From positions 1 to 64,000 of the forward strand of contig NZ_JACHGJ010000005.1 of NCBI RefSeq assembly GCF_014207565.1: DNA of 64,000 nt. The letters run 5' to 3'. This document shows positions 24,577 through 33,233 of the stretch, one piece after another. Made by a program: the position numbers and the translations under genes. Below the pieces are notes generated by a model. It was not told where the DNA came from and did no database searches. It worked only from the letters and a program-made list of their open reading frames with translations. Every line of letters begins with the position of its first letter. The stretch's first letter is position 1. The stretch is from Spirochaeta isovalerica (GTDB lineage: Bacteria; Spirochaetota; Spirochaetia; DSM-2461).

Positions 24577-24612
24577 TTGAATTAAAGGTGAGTTTTACCT
24601 ATTCTTTGGTTT
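24577..24612 (+). promoter_or_regulatory. lepB promoter placed directly at the start codon
   Basis: -35 TTGAAT (24577-24582), a 17-nt spacer (24583-24599) and -10 TATTCT (24600-24605). Only seven bases separate the -10 box from ATG 24613, so transcription should begin at or next to the A of the start codon. The only purine-rich run (AAAGGTGAG) lies inside the promoter spacer, too far upstream for translation. A leaderless message is the simplest reading. Confidence 0.55.
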
Positions 24613-26352
24613 ATGCAGAAATTCAACAAATACAGCGGAAGACTTATAATTACGACAGCCCTTTATTTTCTCGTTCAGATACTCTATTCATGGAGAATGG
24701 AACCGACGGGTAAAGCCCAGCTGTTCAGCCTTGTATCAGCAGCTATTATCGGAGCCAATATCTTCTTTATCATAAGGCTCAACAATAAATTCAGCGATCA
24801 GCTATTAAAAGTTTTCAACAGCTATCTGCTGATTTCAACTTTCGGTTTTTATCTGGCATACTGTCTTAAGGCCTCGCTTATAACAAGCGACCCCGATGTT
24901 CTGAAAACGCCACTGTTTCTGGAACTGCTTCTGCTGGCTTCACTCTTATTCAATGCCTGGCAGATTTTCCTCTACTCCAGAGAGATAAAAGCCTGGGAGA
25001 AGAAAAATGCCAAAAAGAAGAAGAGCCTCTTCGGGGAAATCTTCAGCTGGGTGGATGCCCTTCTATCTGCGGTCATCTTCGTGTTGCTGATCAATATCTT
25101 TCTGATTCAGATTTACAGCATTCCCTCTGAGTCGATGTACCCGGTCTTTTTTGTCAAAGACAGACCGGTAGTGGACAAAATAACAAGAGGACCGGAACTC
25201 CCCTTCACCAGATTCCGGATCCCCCCGCTTCAGAAAATCCACAGGGGAGACATCGTCACATTCCGGAACCCGAAATACAAAAAAACCGTAGAAAGCGAAT
25301 TGAAGCATCTTCTCTCCCAGTTCCTTTATATGATTACTTTTACAACCGTCAATATTGACCGCTACGACGAAGCGGGAAATGAAAAAGCCGATCCGCTGGT
25401 AAAGAGGGTGGTAGGCCTTCCGGGAGAACAGATTCAGATTATCAATGATGTTATTTATTATCGCGAAAGCCTCGATGAGGAGTTCAAAATTCTGGAAAAA
25501 GACATACATTCGGAAACGGATCTTTATACTCTGCCTCAGAGCAGTCTGAACCAGCTCCAGTATCTACCGATCGACAGAGCGGCCAGAGAGATGCTGACCG
25601 AATGGGACAGAGCCATCAGCGGTCTCGACCGGACGGCTGTTCTCAACGAAATAGACAATAAGAAGCGTGAAGCGGAAGGAATCCGCAATCGATTGATAGC
25701 ATCCCATCTCGCCGCGGTTAAAAACGGACTTCAGAACAAATACGACAGAATTAATAAAGGGTACCTATCCATAGATCTGTCATATCAGCCTTTTCAGAAA
25801 ATTGAAAACCTCCGCGACGACAATGTCCATTTTATCTACAACCTGGACGATGCGGAACTGTGGAGCAGGGGCTGGGAGTTTCTGTCTCACGGAGCCCGGG
25901 GCGGAGAGGGAGAATTCTTCGATACGGCATCCAATACGGACCTGAGATACAAGCAGATCGTAAGTTCCTGGATTCTTGACAATCTGCGCTATATGGAAGG
26001 TGTTTTCACCGGTCTTCCCACCGATGCGGCCGAGTCCGGACTGGAAGAGGACGAACGGCTTCTGGGAGAGTTTCTGGGCTACATTCTCCGCTACTATGAC
26101 TTCCGCAACCTTCCCCCTTTCCCGGCGAACGGCCTGATCGAAGATGACAACTACTTCGTCATGGGGGACAACCGGTACAACTCCCTGGACTTGAGGCACG
26201 GCCTGAACAAAGCGGACCGCTTCTTCGTGGGAGAGGACGAGAACAGCTTTGTTCACAAGTCCTACCTGCACCCCGTCACCATCGACGAGCGGTGGATCGA
26301 GGGATTCGTCGTCTTCCGGCTCTTCCCTCTGGGACGGATCGGCATCCCCTGA
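24613..26352 (+). CDS. lepB: Type I signal peptidase, extra-long form
   Basis: A 579-residue signal peptidase I, which removes signal peptides from exported proteins at the outer face of the inner membrane. Four N-terminal hydrophobic helices fall within residues 10-168. Catalytic Ser174 is in SIPSESMYP, Lys264 in VKRVVGLPGE, and the box E motif MGDNRYNSLDLRHG near 522. Between the Lys block and box E is an insert of about 230 hydrophilic, charged residues with helical character. This makes the enzyme far larger than the usual 250-330 residues; large versions occur in spirochaetes. The insert probably sits in the periplasm. Convergent with the DJ-1 gene. Confidence 0.9.
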   Translation: MQKFNKYSGRLIITTALYFLVQILYSWRMEPTGKAQLFSLVSAAIIGANIFFIIRLNNKFSDQLLKVFNSYLLISTFGFYLAYCLKASLITSDPDVLKTPLFLELLLLASLLFNAWQIFLYSREIKAWEKKNAKKKKSLFGEIFSWVDALLSAVIFVLLINIFLIQIYSIPSESMYPVFFVKDRPVVDKITRGPELPFTRFRIPPLQKIHRGDIVTFRNPKYKKTVESELKHLLSQFLYMITFTTVNIDRYDEAGNEKADPLVKRVVGLPGEQIQIINDVIYYRESLDEEFKILEKDIHSETDLYTLPQSSLNQLQYLPIDRAAREMLTEWDRAISGLDRTAVLNEIDNKKREAEGIRNRLIASHLAAVKNGLQNKYDRINKGYLSIDLSYQPFQKIENLRDDNVHFIYNLDDAELWSRGWEFLSHGARGGEGEFFDTASNTDLRYKQIVSSWILDNLRYMEGVFTGLPTDAAESGLEEDERLLGEFLGYILRYYDFRNLPPFPANGLIEDDNYFVMGDNRYNSLDLRHGLNKADRFFVGEDENSFVHKSYLHPVTIDERWIEGFVVFRLFPLGRIGIP

Positions 26353-26367
26353 TAAGAGACTGCTAAG

Positions 26368-26389
26368 GGGCGGGTATCAATTCCCGCCC
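26368..26389. terminator. GC-rich hairpin between convergent genes
   Basis: Perfect 7-bp stem GGGCGGG (26368-26374) and CCCGCCC (26383-26389) with an 8-nt loop, between lepB and the convergent DJ-1 gene and covering the DJ-1 stop codon. No T run follows on either strand. It could slow polymerase or protect 3' ends rather than act as a standard intrinsic terminator. Confidence 0.4.
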
Positions 26390-26949
26390 ATCCACCAGTC
26401 CAGGTCCTGCTGCCGCTCTTCTTCGGAGCTGTACATACCCATTACGTCATTCAGCCTTAGGGACATTTCCAGAAAAGCCCTTCCCTGAGAGGTTACCATA
26501 TTACCGTCGACAACGACCGCCGACTCATTGGTAATGATGCTCTCGCTGAAGAGCGGATATCCCCATTTCCAGTCAGGGCCTATACCGGCACTGTTTCCCG
26601 TGCACTTCTTTCCCTTCAGCAGCCCCATGGCCGCCATAAGCCCTGTCCCTCCGCATATTCCCGCGACGACACCGCCCCTGTCTGCCACGGCTGTCAGAAA
26701 GCTGCGAAGCGTGGCGTTTTCAAAAAGAGATGTGGGATTGCCGCCGGGAATGACAAATAGATCGATTTCGGCCGGATTTATCTCATCAAGCGTTTTATGG
26801 GGAATCATCACCATATTCTCTTCGCTCTTAAAAGGCCGCTGCTCCAGCGCCGCTGTAATAAGACCATCGTGGAATTGAAAAGCCGTACAGGCCACTTCAA
26901 AATTGGAAAAATCATCGTAATAGAACAGTAAAGTTTTAATCTTTTTCAT
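26377..26949 (-). CDS. DJ-1/PfpI-family protein
   Basis: 190 residues from MKKIKTLLFYYDDFSNFEV (26949); the frame is open further upstream to 26997 but that part does not look like the family. The nucleophile elbow with the conserved Cys is GVVAGICGGTGLMAAMGLL (about 95-113). The conserved Glu after strand 1 is the E in NFEV. The ThiJ/PfpI fold holds proteases, glyoxalases, amidase-like and chaperone-like proteins; this one is of the ordinary monodomain class and its reaction cannot be read. It is divergent from the GNAT-kinase gene, whose start is 40 bp away, so the two may share regulation. Confidence 0.8.
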   Translation of the reverse strand: MKKIKTLLFYYDDFSNFEVACTAFQFHDGLITAALEQRPFKSEENMVMIPHKTLDEINPAEIDLFVIPGGNPTSLFENATLRSFLTAVADRGGVVAGICGGTGLMAAMGLLKGKKCTGNSAGIGPDWKWGYPLFSESIITNESAVVVDGNMVTSQGRAFLEMSLRLNDVMGMYSSEEERQQDLDWWMGGN

Positions 26950-26988
26950 AATGTTGAAAAGTATACAGTAATTGTACAGTTCCGTGGG

Positions 26989-28977
26989 ATGATTCATAAT
27001 AAATATATGGTTGCCATATCAAAAAATTCCATAAGCCCTCTGACGCCGGAGCTTGAGAAGCGGATTCTTCACAATCCTCTGCTCAATATCGATACTTTCA
27101 TCATCCCCTCCCCCTATGTGAAGAATCCGAATCTGATAAAGGATTATGAACACAGTTTCGTCTATATCCACGAGGGAGAGCTTCTGGGCTACATTCTTGT
27201 TTACGCCGACAGGGAGAAGAAAGATTTCCTTATTTACAAAGTGACCACGAGCCCCTTCGGCCGCGGAATGGGGATAGGGACCCTCTTTATCGAATTTCTG
27301 GCGGAAATGATTCCCACGGGATCCACCATAAGCCTTTATGTCTGGGAGAAACAGCAGGATACCATGGATTTCTTTTCCAGCATGGGCTTCATATCTGAAG
27401 AGTCCATCGTTTACAGGAACCTGATCTATCACTACTTTTCCGCGACCCGGGCTCAGATTATCAAGCGAAGCAGCACCAGGAAGATCCGGGGGAACTCCGC
27501 TCTGGAAGAGATAGGCAACACCCGCCACGACGCGCGGAAAGTGGTTCGCCTTCTCTCTTCCATGGTGGAAAAGCTGGCTCTGGAAAACTGCGACCGCATT
27601 ATCGAAGACATCAACCGGGAAACCACGGGCCTGATCAATATCCTCAACTCTTTCCGGGACAGCATCGAAACCATACATGAAGTGAACCTGAAGGATCTGA
27701 TTACCGAAAGGATCATTCCCTATATCGAAACGTCCATGAAAGACTGTGATATTAAGTTCCATATGGAGTCCCGAATTTCTTCGATCAAAGGCTCCTATGT
27801 CAATATCAGCCGCGCGCTGATCAATCTCTTCGCCAACTCGATTGACGCGATCAAGGAGAAAGGAGAGAGGGGCATGATCACCATTCAGCTCTCTCAGGAT
27901 GAGGAAAACGTCTACCTGATGGTCGGCGACAACGGCACGGGAATCAAGGCCGAGCTGATGATAAAAGACGAAGAGGGCTATCCCGCCTTCATGGGACAGA
28001 CAACGAAGATCCGGAAACAGGGGGAAGGGCTCGGAACGGTTCAGATTTTCTCAACCATCGGCGTGGAGAACATCGCCATCAACAGCGTCGTGGGAGAGGG
28101 AACCTACTGGACCCTGCGCTTCAAGAAGAAACAGAAAGAGAAGGAAAAGTGGTTCATGAGTCTGGAACGGCGTTACTTCGAGTTTACCGGACTGCAGGAA
28201 TCGACGAAAATCACAGGAAGAACACCCCACAATGCGGTAATATCCGTCATCTGGCAGATGAGAAAAATGGAAATCTTCCTTTTCGACATCATCATGCAGT
28301 TCAGCAAGTTCCACAATATGCGCGATGTCTACCGTCAGATTCTGATTTATCTGCAGGGTTATGAATCGGAGGAAAAGCTGCTGGAGACCATCGAGAGCTA
28401 CCGCTGCGACCATCCGGTTATCAAGGAATGGATGTACCGCATATCCCTGGCGATCAGAGATACCATGGTGAAGCTGGAAAAACATGTCGACCTGAACGGA
28501 TACAAAGGGGAACTGTTCAAGAGTTACGGTCAGGCCATCGGCAATATCATGATCTTCACTCTCGATCCGGAAACGGGGAATTTCCTCGTTACGGACCGGA
28601 AACTGGCTGAGCATTTCGACTTTGTCTATTACCTGAAAAAGGAACGGGATGATCTGCTGAGAGGGGAATTTATCGGCGATATGAAAAATCCCGACAGCCC
28701 TATCCTTTTCGGAGTATGGCATATTGATTCCGATGAGGACCTGTTAGAGAAACTAAAGAAAATACGCGAGGGGGCGCGCCGGCTCGTCGAAATAGGAATT
28801 GACGAAACCAAGAAGCTGGCCTTTTACCAGACGACCTATTGCGAAAATGATAAAGATATCAATACGGACAAAACAACGACCTTCGGAGAGTTCATTCATC
28901 TGGAGGACCGGGAGCTCGAAAAGTTTATGCGTACAGCCGATGACGAGTTCGCCGGATTCCTGGTGCACAGGGACTAG
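26989..28977 (+). CDS. GNAT acetyltransferase-histidine kinase fusion
   Basis: A 662-residue cytosolic protein with an unusual order. Residues 15-150 are a GNAT fold with acetyl-CoA motif A (R92-G-M-G-I-G97) and a typical FFSSMGF end. Residues 170-240 form a dimerisation helix with candidate phospho-His H180 in NTRHDARK. Residues 255-375 are a HATPase with N box (NLFANSIDAI), DNGTGI and GEGLGT. Residues 385-662 are an extra domain I do not recognise. There is no receiver, PAS or membrane helix. ATG 26989 is used; ATG 27007 is the alternative. The GNAT part may sense acetyl-CoA or modify a partner; inference. The stop codon abuts that of a second kinase on the other strand. Confidence 0.85.
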   Translation: MIHNKYMVAISKNSISPLTPELEKRILHNPLLNIDTFIIPSPYVKNPNLIKDYEHSFVYIHEGELLGYILVYADREKKDFLIYKVTTSPFGRGMGIGTLFIEFLAEMIPTGSTISLYVWEKQQDTMDFFSSMGFISEESIVYRNLIYHYFSATRAQIIKRSSTRKIRGNSALEEIGNTRHDARKVVRLLSSMVEKLALENCDRIIEDINRETTGLINILNSFRDSIETIHEVNLKDLITERIIPYIETSMKDCDIKFHMESRISSIKGSYVNISRALINLFANSIDAIKEKGERGMITIQLSQDEENVYLMVGDNGTGIKAELMIKDEEGYPAFMGQTTKIRKQGEGLGTVQIFSTIGVENIAINSVVGEGTYWTLRFKKKQKEKEKWFMSLERRYFEFTGLQESTKITGRTPHNAVISVIWQMRKMEIFLFDIIMQFSKFHNMRDVYRQILIYLQGYESEEKLLETIESYRCDHPVIKEWMYRISLAIRDTMVKLEKHVDLNGYKGELFKSYGQAIGNIMIFTLDPETGNFLVTDRKLAEHFDFVYYLKKERDDLLRGEFIGDMKNPDSPILFGVWHIDSDEDLLEKLKKIREGARRLVEIGIDETKKLAFYQTTYCENDKDINTDKTTTFGEFIHLEDRELEKFMRTADDEFAGFLVHRD

Positions 28978-30318
28978 CTACCCCCGGGCCAGAATAATCT
29001 CGATCACCGTACCTTCCGGAGAAGTGCGGATTTTCATATTCCCTTCGTATTTTTCCAGTGTTCGGAGAACCGAAACCATACCCAGGCCGGTTCCCTCTTT
29101 TTTTGTCGTTCTGCCGACCTTGAAGGCATCGCACCGGGAACAATCGCCAGTGCAGTCCTTCTCCAGGCAGGCTTTAATACCGGGGCCGTTATCGGAAAAA
29201 GAAATAATGCTTTCCGTCGTCTGTCCTTTGATACCTATAGTCAGGACGGGATCGTAATCTTTATGCCCCTGCTCATCCATGGCGGTTTTGTATTCTACCA
29301 ATGCTTCATAAGCATTTTTCAGAAGGTTTTCAAATATCTGGGAGATCTCCGAGGGGTTCCCGTAAAAAAAGACCTCATCGGTAAATTCAGTATTTGTGGT
29401 TACAATCCTGAACTGCTTGTTGATATTGAAAACTTCCAGAAGGCTGTATAGAAGGGCGTTGATGCTGAACTCCATATCGGTTTCCGCCTGGGAGTATTTT
29501 GCCAGAGTGAGGATATTGCGAATTTTGGATTGCAGATTTTTATTGCCCTTTCTAACGAACTCGACGGCTTTGTGCTCCACATCCTCCTCAAGCATGCTCA
29601 CGGCCATGGACATGAGCCCCAGGTCTCCGTTCATATTGTGAACCAGCCCGGAGATGTTTTCTCCGAGATTGACGAAGACACGGCTTTTCTCGATTTGGGT
29701 ATTCAGCTTCTGATTTTCCAGAGTGAGGCGTTTGATGTCATCTTCGAAGACGATGATGATCAGGAGAATTGTCGTAAATAGAAAATTCAACTGATTAAGA
29801 ATAAGCCAAAGTCCCAGTTCTTCATCAGCCGTAATGGCCATAATAGGGTTGGACAGGATACTCATGAATATGGATAATCCCAAGAATAAAAGAACAATTA
29901 TATGGTATAAGGATGTTCGCTTAATGAAGACCGAATGTTTTTTTGAAAGAAAGTAAACGAATATGAAAAGGATATAGCCTACTTTATAGATAACAGCATT
30001 GGATACTATGACAAAGCCCGATATGAAATATAAAAAAACGACTTGAATTCTTCTGCTGGCAGGTTTATCCCCGATGGAAAAGAGAATAAGAAACAGCAAT
30101 TCAAAAACAATAAAAGGGATCAACGAAGAAGCAGCTACTTCTTCGTTGTCCTTGAGGATGGTAAAAACCATTGAAAAAGTGAAAAAGAAAAAGAAAAGGG
30201 CGTTTATCTTCTGATAACGACTAATCCCACCAAGTCCCCCGGAGAGACGCTTCTTCGACCGCTCCTCCGGCTTCTCCCTGTCGGTCCCAGTTGGCTTTTT
30301 CGATTTTGACCCATTCAT
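28978..30318 (-). CDS. Membrane histidine kinase with Cys4 motif in the ATP lid
   Basis: 446 residues. Five or six transmembrane helices (about 38-190) act as sensor or anchor. A coiled region leads to the phospho-His H227 in GLVHNMNGDL. The HATPase has N box N335 (NLLKNAYEAL), DNGPG at 376-380 and GTGLGM at 409-414. Between the last two, in the mobile ATP lid, is C384-x4-C389-x3-C393-x2-C396, the only cysteines in the catalytic domain. Such a group can hold Zn2+ or an Fe-S cluster and could switch the kinase by redox or metal state (inference). ATG 30318 has AAGGA 7 nt upstream and lies 98 bp inside the preceding gene. Confidence 0.85.
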   Translation of the reverse strand: MNGSKSKKPTGTDREKPEERSKKRLSGGLGGISRYQKINALFFFFFTFSMVFTILKDNEEVAASSLIPFIVFELLFLILFSIGDKPASRRIQVVFLYFISGFVIVSNAVIYKVGYILFIFVYFLSKKHSVFIKRTSLYHIIVLLFLGLSIFMSILSNPIMAITADEELGLWLILNQLNFLFTTILLIIIVFEDDIKRLTLENQKLNTQIEKSRVFVNLGENISGLVHNMNGDLGLMSMAVSMLEEDVEHKAVEFVRKGNKNLQSKIRNILTLAKYSQAETDMEFSINALLYSLLEVFNINKQFRIVTTNTEFTDEVFFYGNPSEISQIFENLLKNAYEALVEYKTAMDEQGHKDYDPVLTIGIKGQTTESIISFSDNGPGIKACLEKDCTGDCSRCDAFKVGRTTKKEGTGLGMVSVLRTLEKYEGNMKIRTSPEGTVIEIILARG

Positions 30319-30619
30319 CTATTTTTCCTTCATGTTTTTCCTGACCGGGAGTCCGGAAAACTGTAAATCTTTCATCGGGATTCTTTCTGAAATAATCGGT
30401 TGCAGGAAATATATCGTGAACAGCTTCGACTGCCAGGAGAATCACACCGCGGCGGAAGAGGTAAATCTTTTGCTCCTCTTCGGCCTCATATCCATTTATC
30501 ATCTCATATAATTCACCGAATCTCTGGAAAAGTCCACGATTTTTCCATTCATCGACTACAAATCCCTTTACTGATTTTTCTGTTTCTGCCAGAACCTGAT
30601 CGAAAACACTCTGATTCAT
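30221..30619 (-). CDS. Unknown 132-aa protein overlapping the kinase gene
   Basis: No family recognised. A charged, helical, cytosolic protein without cysteines. It starts at ATG 30619 behind a strong ribosome binding site (GAAGGGAG on the minus strand). The last 98 bp overlap the start of the Cys4 kinase in another frame, so the two must be on one message and probably coupled. The overlap region encodes the Gly/Trp-rich C-terminus here and the basic N-terminus of the kinase there. The position suggests a signal-input or regulator partner for that kinase. A TATAAT box lies upstream near 30660-30670. Confidence 0.7.
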   Translation of the reverse strand: MNQSVFDQVLAETEKSVKGFVVDEWKNRGLFQRFGELYEMINGYEAEEEQKIYLFRRGVILLAVEAVHDIFPATDYFRKNPDERFTVFRTPGQEKHEGKIDEWVKIEKANWDRQGEAGGAVEEASLRGTWWD

Positions 30620-30681
30620 AATACACTCCCTTCAGTTTATTTTTCAGAGTATTTTATCATATTATAAACTTTTTCTGTGTA

Positions 30682-31923
30682 TTATTTATCACTCCAGAGA
30701 ACAACCCTGTTGCGTCCTTCTTCTTTAGCCAGATAGAGCGCCTTATCGGCATGTTTAAGAAGGATTTCCTCCGATAGCCGACGATCGTTTACCGCTACTC
30801 CGCAGGAAAAAGTGAATTTGATATCGATTTTGTTATGGGTAACCGTTACAGACCGGACGATATCGAGAAGCTTCTCACCAATAAATACAGCTTCCCTTCG
30901 ATCGGTCCGGGGCAGCAGGACGAGAAACTCCTCTCCGCCCCAGCGGGCTTTCAAATCAGTCTCCCTGAGATTGTGCCTGAGAATTTCCGCCATTTTTTTA
31001 ATAACGGCATCTCCCCCGTCATGGCCGAAGCGGTCATTAACCAGCTTGAAGTGATCCAGATCCAGCATGAGAAGAGAGAAGGTTTCTCCCGAACGCCTGT
31101 AGTCGCTGATAAAATGCTCGAGAATGCTGCTCATGAAACGGCGGTTGGACAATCCTGTCATATGATCGGTAATGGACAATTCCTCGAGAAGTATATTCTG
31201 CTCCCTGATCTTCTCTTCCTGTTTCTTCTGGACGGTTACATCGACGATAAGGCCCTGGACCATCTCGAAATCCCCGTCTTCGGACCGGAAATGGTTATCA
31301 TAACTTCTGACCCACCTGATTTCTCCGTCCTTCCGGATAATTCTGTATTCCGATTCATTCTCGTAGCCCGGCTTTTCATAAATTTTCAGCCCTTCTTCCG
31401 CCATTCTGTCTCTGTCATCGGGATGAATGATTTCCAGCCAGGAAGCCAGATCCCTGGCCTGGTCCTCCGGGTAGCCGCTCAGCTTTTCCAGGGCTCCGGA
31501 GGTGAACATGGCCAGACGCTCGGGTTTGAGCATCCTCTGAAAGGCGATTCCCTGGAGGTTTTCTATAAACTGTCTGTAACCTGCCGTGCGGAACTGCATG
31601 TATTCCTCTTTCCGCTGATATTCGGTGAAGTCTATACCAATCAGTTCGAAAAGCCCTTCCTCCACCTTGCGCCGCCCCGCTTTCAGGGATTTGCCGGTCC
31701 GGGCAAATGTAAGGATCATTGTGTCCCTCGTCAGGATCTTTTCCAGAGAAAGCTCAGTCCTGTCACCGAATGCAATCTGAGCAGCATTTTTCTTTTTATG
31801 GCACTCCAGACCTGACAGCTCCCGGAATATAGCATTGCAGTCCAGAAGATAAAGAGAGGTATTATCACATCTGAGAAGAGCGTATGCCATTCCGTATTGA
31901 TCCGGATCTACCTTTCTTTCCAT
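30682..31923 (-). CDS. PAS-GGDEF diguanylate cyclase
   Basis: A 413-residue soluble protein. The N-terminal 110 residues are PAS-like (weak). A clear PAS domain with a PAC motif follows (about 120-235: LSGYPEDQARDLASWLEIIHPDDRDRM, then YRIIRKDGEIRWV). A short coiled helix leads to the GGDEF domain, with active site GGEEF (about 330) and an I-site RETD five residues before it. It should make cyclic di-GMP from two GTP under control of a ligand or redox cofactor in PAS. No membrane helix. It is divergent from the MFS gene. The start has AGGA about 10 nt upstream. Confidence 0.9.
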   Translation of the reverse strand: MERKVDPDQYGMAYALLRCDNTSLYLLDCNAIFRELSGLECHKKKNAAQIAFGDRTELSLEKILTRDTMILTFARTGKSLKAGRRKVEEGLFELIGIDFTEYQRKEEYMQFRTAGYRQFIENLQGIAFQRMLKPERLAMFTSGALEKLSGYPEDQARDLASWLEIIHPDDRDRMAEEGLKIYEKPGYENESEYRIIRKDGEIRWVRSYDNHFRSEDGDFEMVQGLIVDVTVQKKQEEKIREQNILLEELSITDHMTGLSNRRFMSSILEHFISDYRRSGETFSLLMLDLDHFKLVNDRFGHDGGDAVIKKMAEILRHNLRETDLKARWGGEEFLVLLPRTDRREAVFIGEKLLDIVRSVTVTHNKIDIKFTFSCGVAVNDRRLSEEILLKHADKALYLAKEEGRNRVVLWSDK

Positions 31924-32021
31924 AGTTTAATTTTCCTATGTAAGCTTTGAAAATTCAAACTGCTTTCATTTTGGTCTTCCCGCCATTGCACGGCTGGACG
32001 AAAACTGCTAAAAAGGGAAAG

Positions 32022-33233
32022 ATGATAGTAGACACATCGAAGCTTCCCTGGCTGCGCGGAATGAGCCACAACGGCCGCGTCGTAACCATGACCGAGCCAT
32101 TCTGGTCCATACCTTTTAATATGTTCACGGTCTATGCCGTCCTTTACATGATGGAACTGGGTTTGACAGAGAGACAGATCGGCCTGACCCAGACAGTTCT
32201 CGTTGGCACTCAGATACTATCATCTCTGATTTCGGGGAGCCTGACAGACCGTCTCGGCAGAAAAAAAACAACTGTGATTTTTGATATGATCTCATGGATG
32301 GTGGCCTGCCTGGTTTGGGCCACGAGCCGCAGCATCGTCGGGTTTCTCATAGCCGCAGTTCTAAACGGCATCAATAAAGTGGTATATGTCTCCTTCACCT
32401 GCATGGTGACAGAAGATGCCACGTCCTCCCAGAGACTGCGAAATTATTCGGGGCTTCACTTTATGGTATTGACCGGTGGCTTTTTCGCTCCACTCGCGGG
32501 ACTCATAGTCGCCGATAAAGGGATCATCGGCGGCACCAGACTGATTTATCTCGGATCGGCTGTCATAATGGGGCTGATGTTTCTGGTGCGGAATATTCTG
32601 TGGACGGAACCGGTTTTCGAAAAAGAGGAAAAGCACACAGGCATGTTAAGGGGATTGAGTGAGTCCCTTTCCTATTTTCTCGCCGACCGGCAGCGGATCA
32701 TAACATTTGTTCTCCAGGCGGTGGTGCAATTTTTTTATATCTTTAAACCGCTTTTCTATTTTGCCTATCTGAAAGATGTGGCGGGACTGAAATCGGGATT
32801 TATTTCCATCGTTCCCATGGTTATTTCCCTTATCACTATGATCGTACTTCTGGGTATTATGCCGAGAGTGAAAAACAGACAGAGAAAGACCATGCTGACA
32901 ACCGGTTTTCTCGCCGGGAGCCTGTCGCTCCTCCTGCTTCTCCTCTCTCCCGGTCATCACTGGAGCCTGCTGCTTTTCTCCGTTCTTCTCGACGGAATGA
33001 GTGCGGCCCTCATACGTCCGCTTCTCGACAGCCTCTGGGCCGATCATCTCGATAACAGAAAAAGGACCAGACAGCTGGCGGCCGGGAATCTACTCTTCGG
33101 GCTCCTTTCCATACCGGCGGGAAGCATAGCCGCGGAAATGTACAGCCTCTCCCCCTACCTCCCTTTCGGGACGGCCGGAGCGATTCTCCTGCTCTCCGGC
33201 GCTTTGAGCCTGACTCTCAGGAGGCATGAATAA
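32022..33233 (+). CDS. MFS transporter
   Basis: About 403 residues from ATG 32022, preceded by AAGGGAAAG; the open frame extends upstream to 31947 but without a ribosome binding site. Twelve transmembrane helices are expected. The MFS motif A is GSLTDRLGRKKTT in the loop between helices 2 and 3. The central loop has a charged EPVFEKEEKHTG segment. Substrate not predictable; the family includes drug and sugar exporters. Its stop overlaps the start of the phosphatase gene (TAATG), so the two form an operon. Confidence 0.85.
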   Translation: MIVDTSKLPWLRGMSHNGRVVTMTEPFWSIPFNMFTVYAVLYMMELGLTERQIGLTQTVLVGTQILSSLISGSLTDRLGRKKTTVIFDMISWMVACLVWATSRSIVGFLIAAVLNGINKVVYVSFTCMVTEDATSSQRLRNYSGLHFMVLTGGFFAPLAGLIVADKGIIGGTRLIYLGSAVIMGLMFLVRNILWTEPVFEKEEKHTGMLRGLSESLSYFLADRQRIITFVLQAVVQFFYIFKPLFYFAYLKDVAGLKSGFISIVPMVISLITMIVLLGIMPRVKNRQRKTMLTTGFLAGSLSLLLLLLSPGHHWSLLLFSVLLDGMSAALIRPLLDSLWADHLDNRKRTRQLAAGNLLFGLLSIPAGSIAAEMYSLSPYLPFGTAGAILLLSGALSLTLRRHE

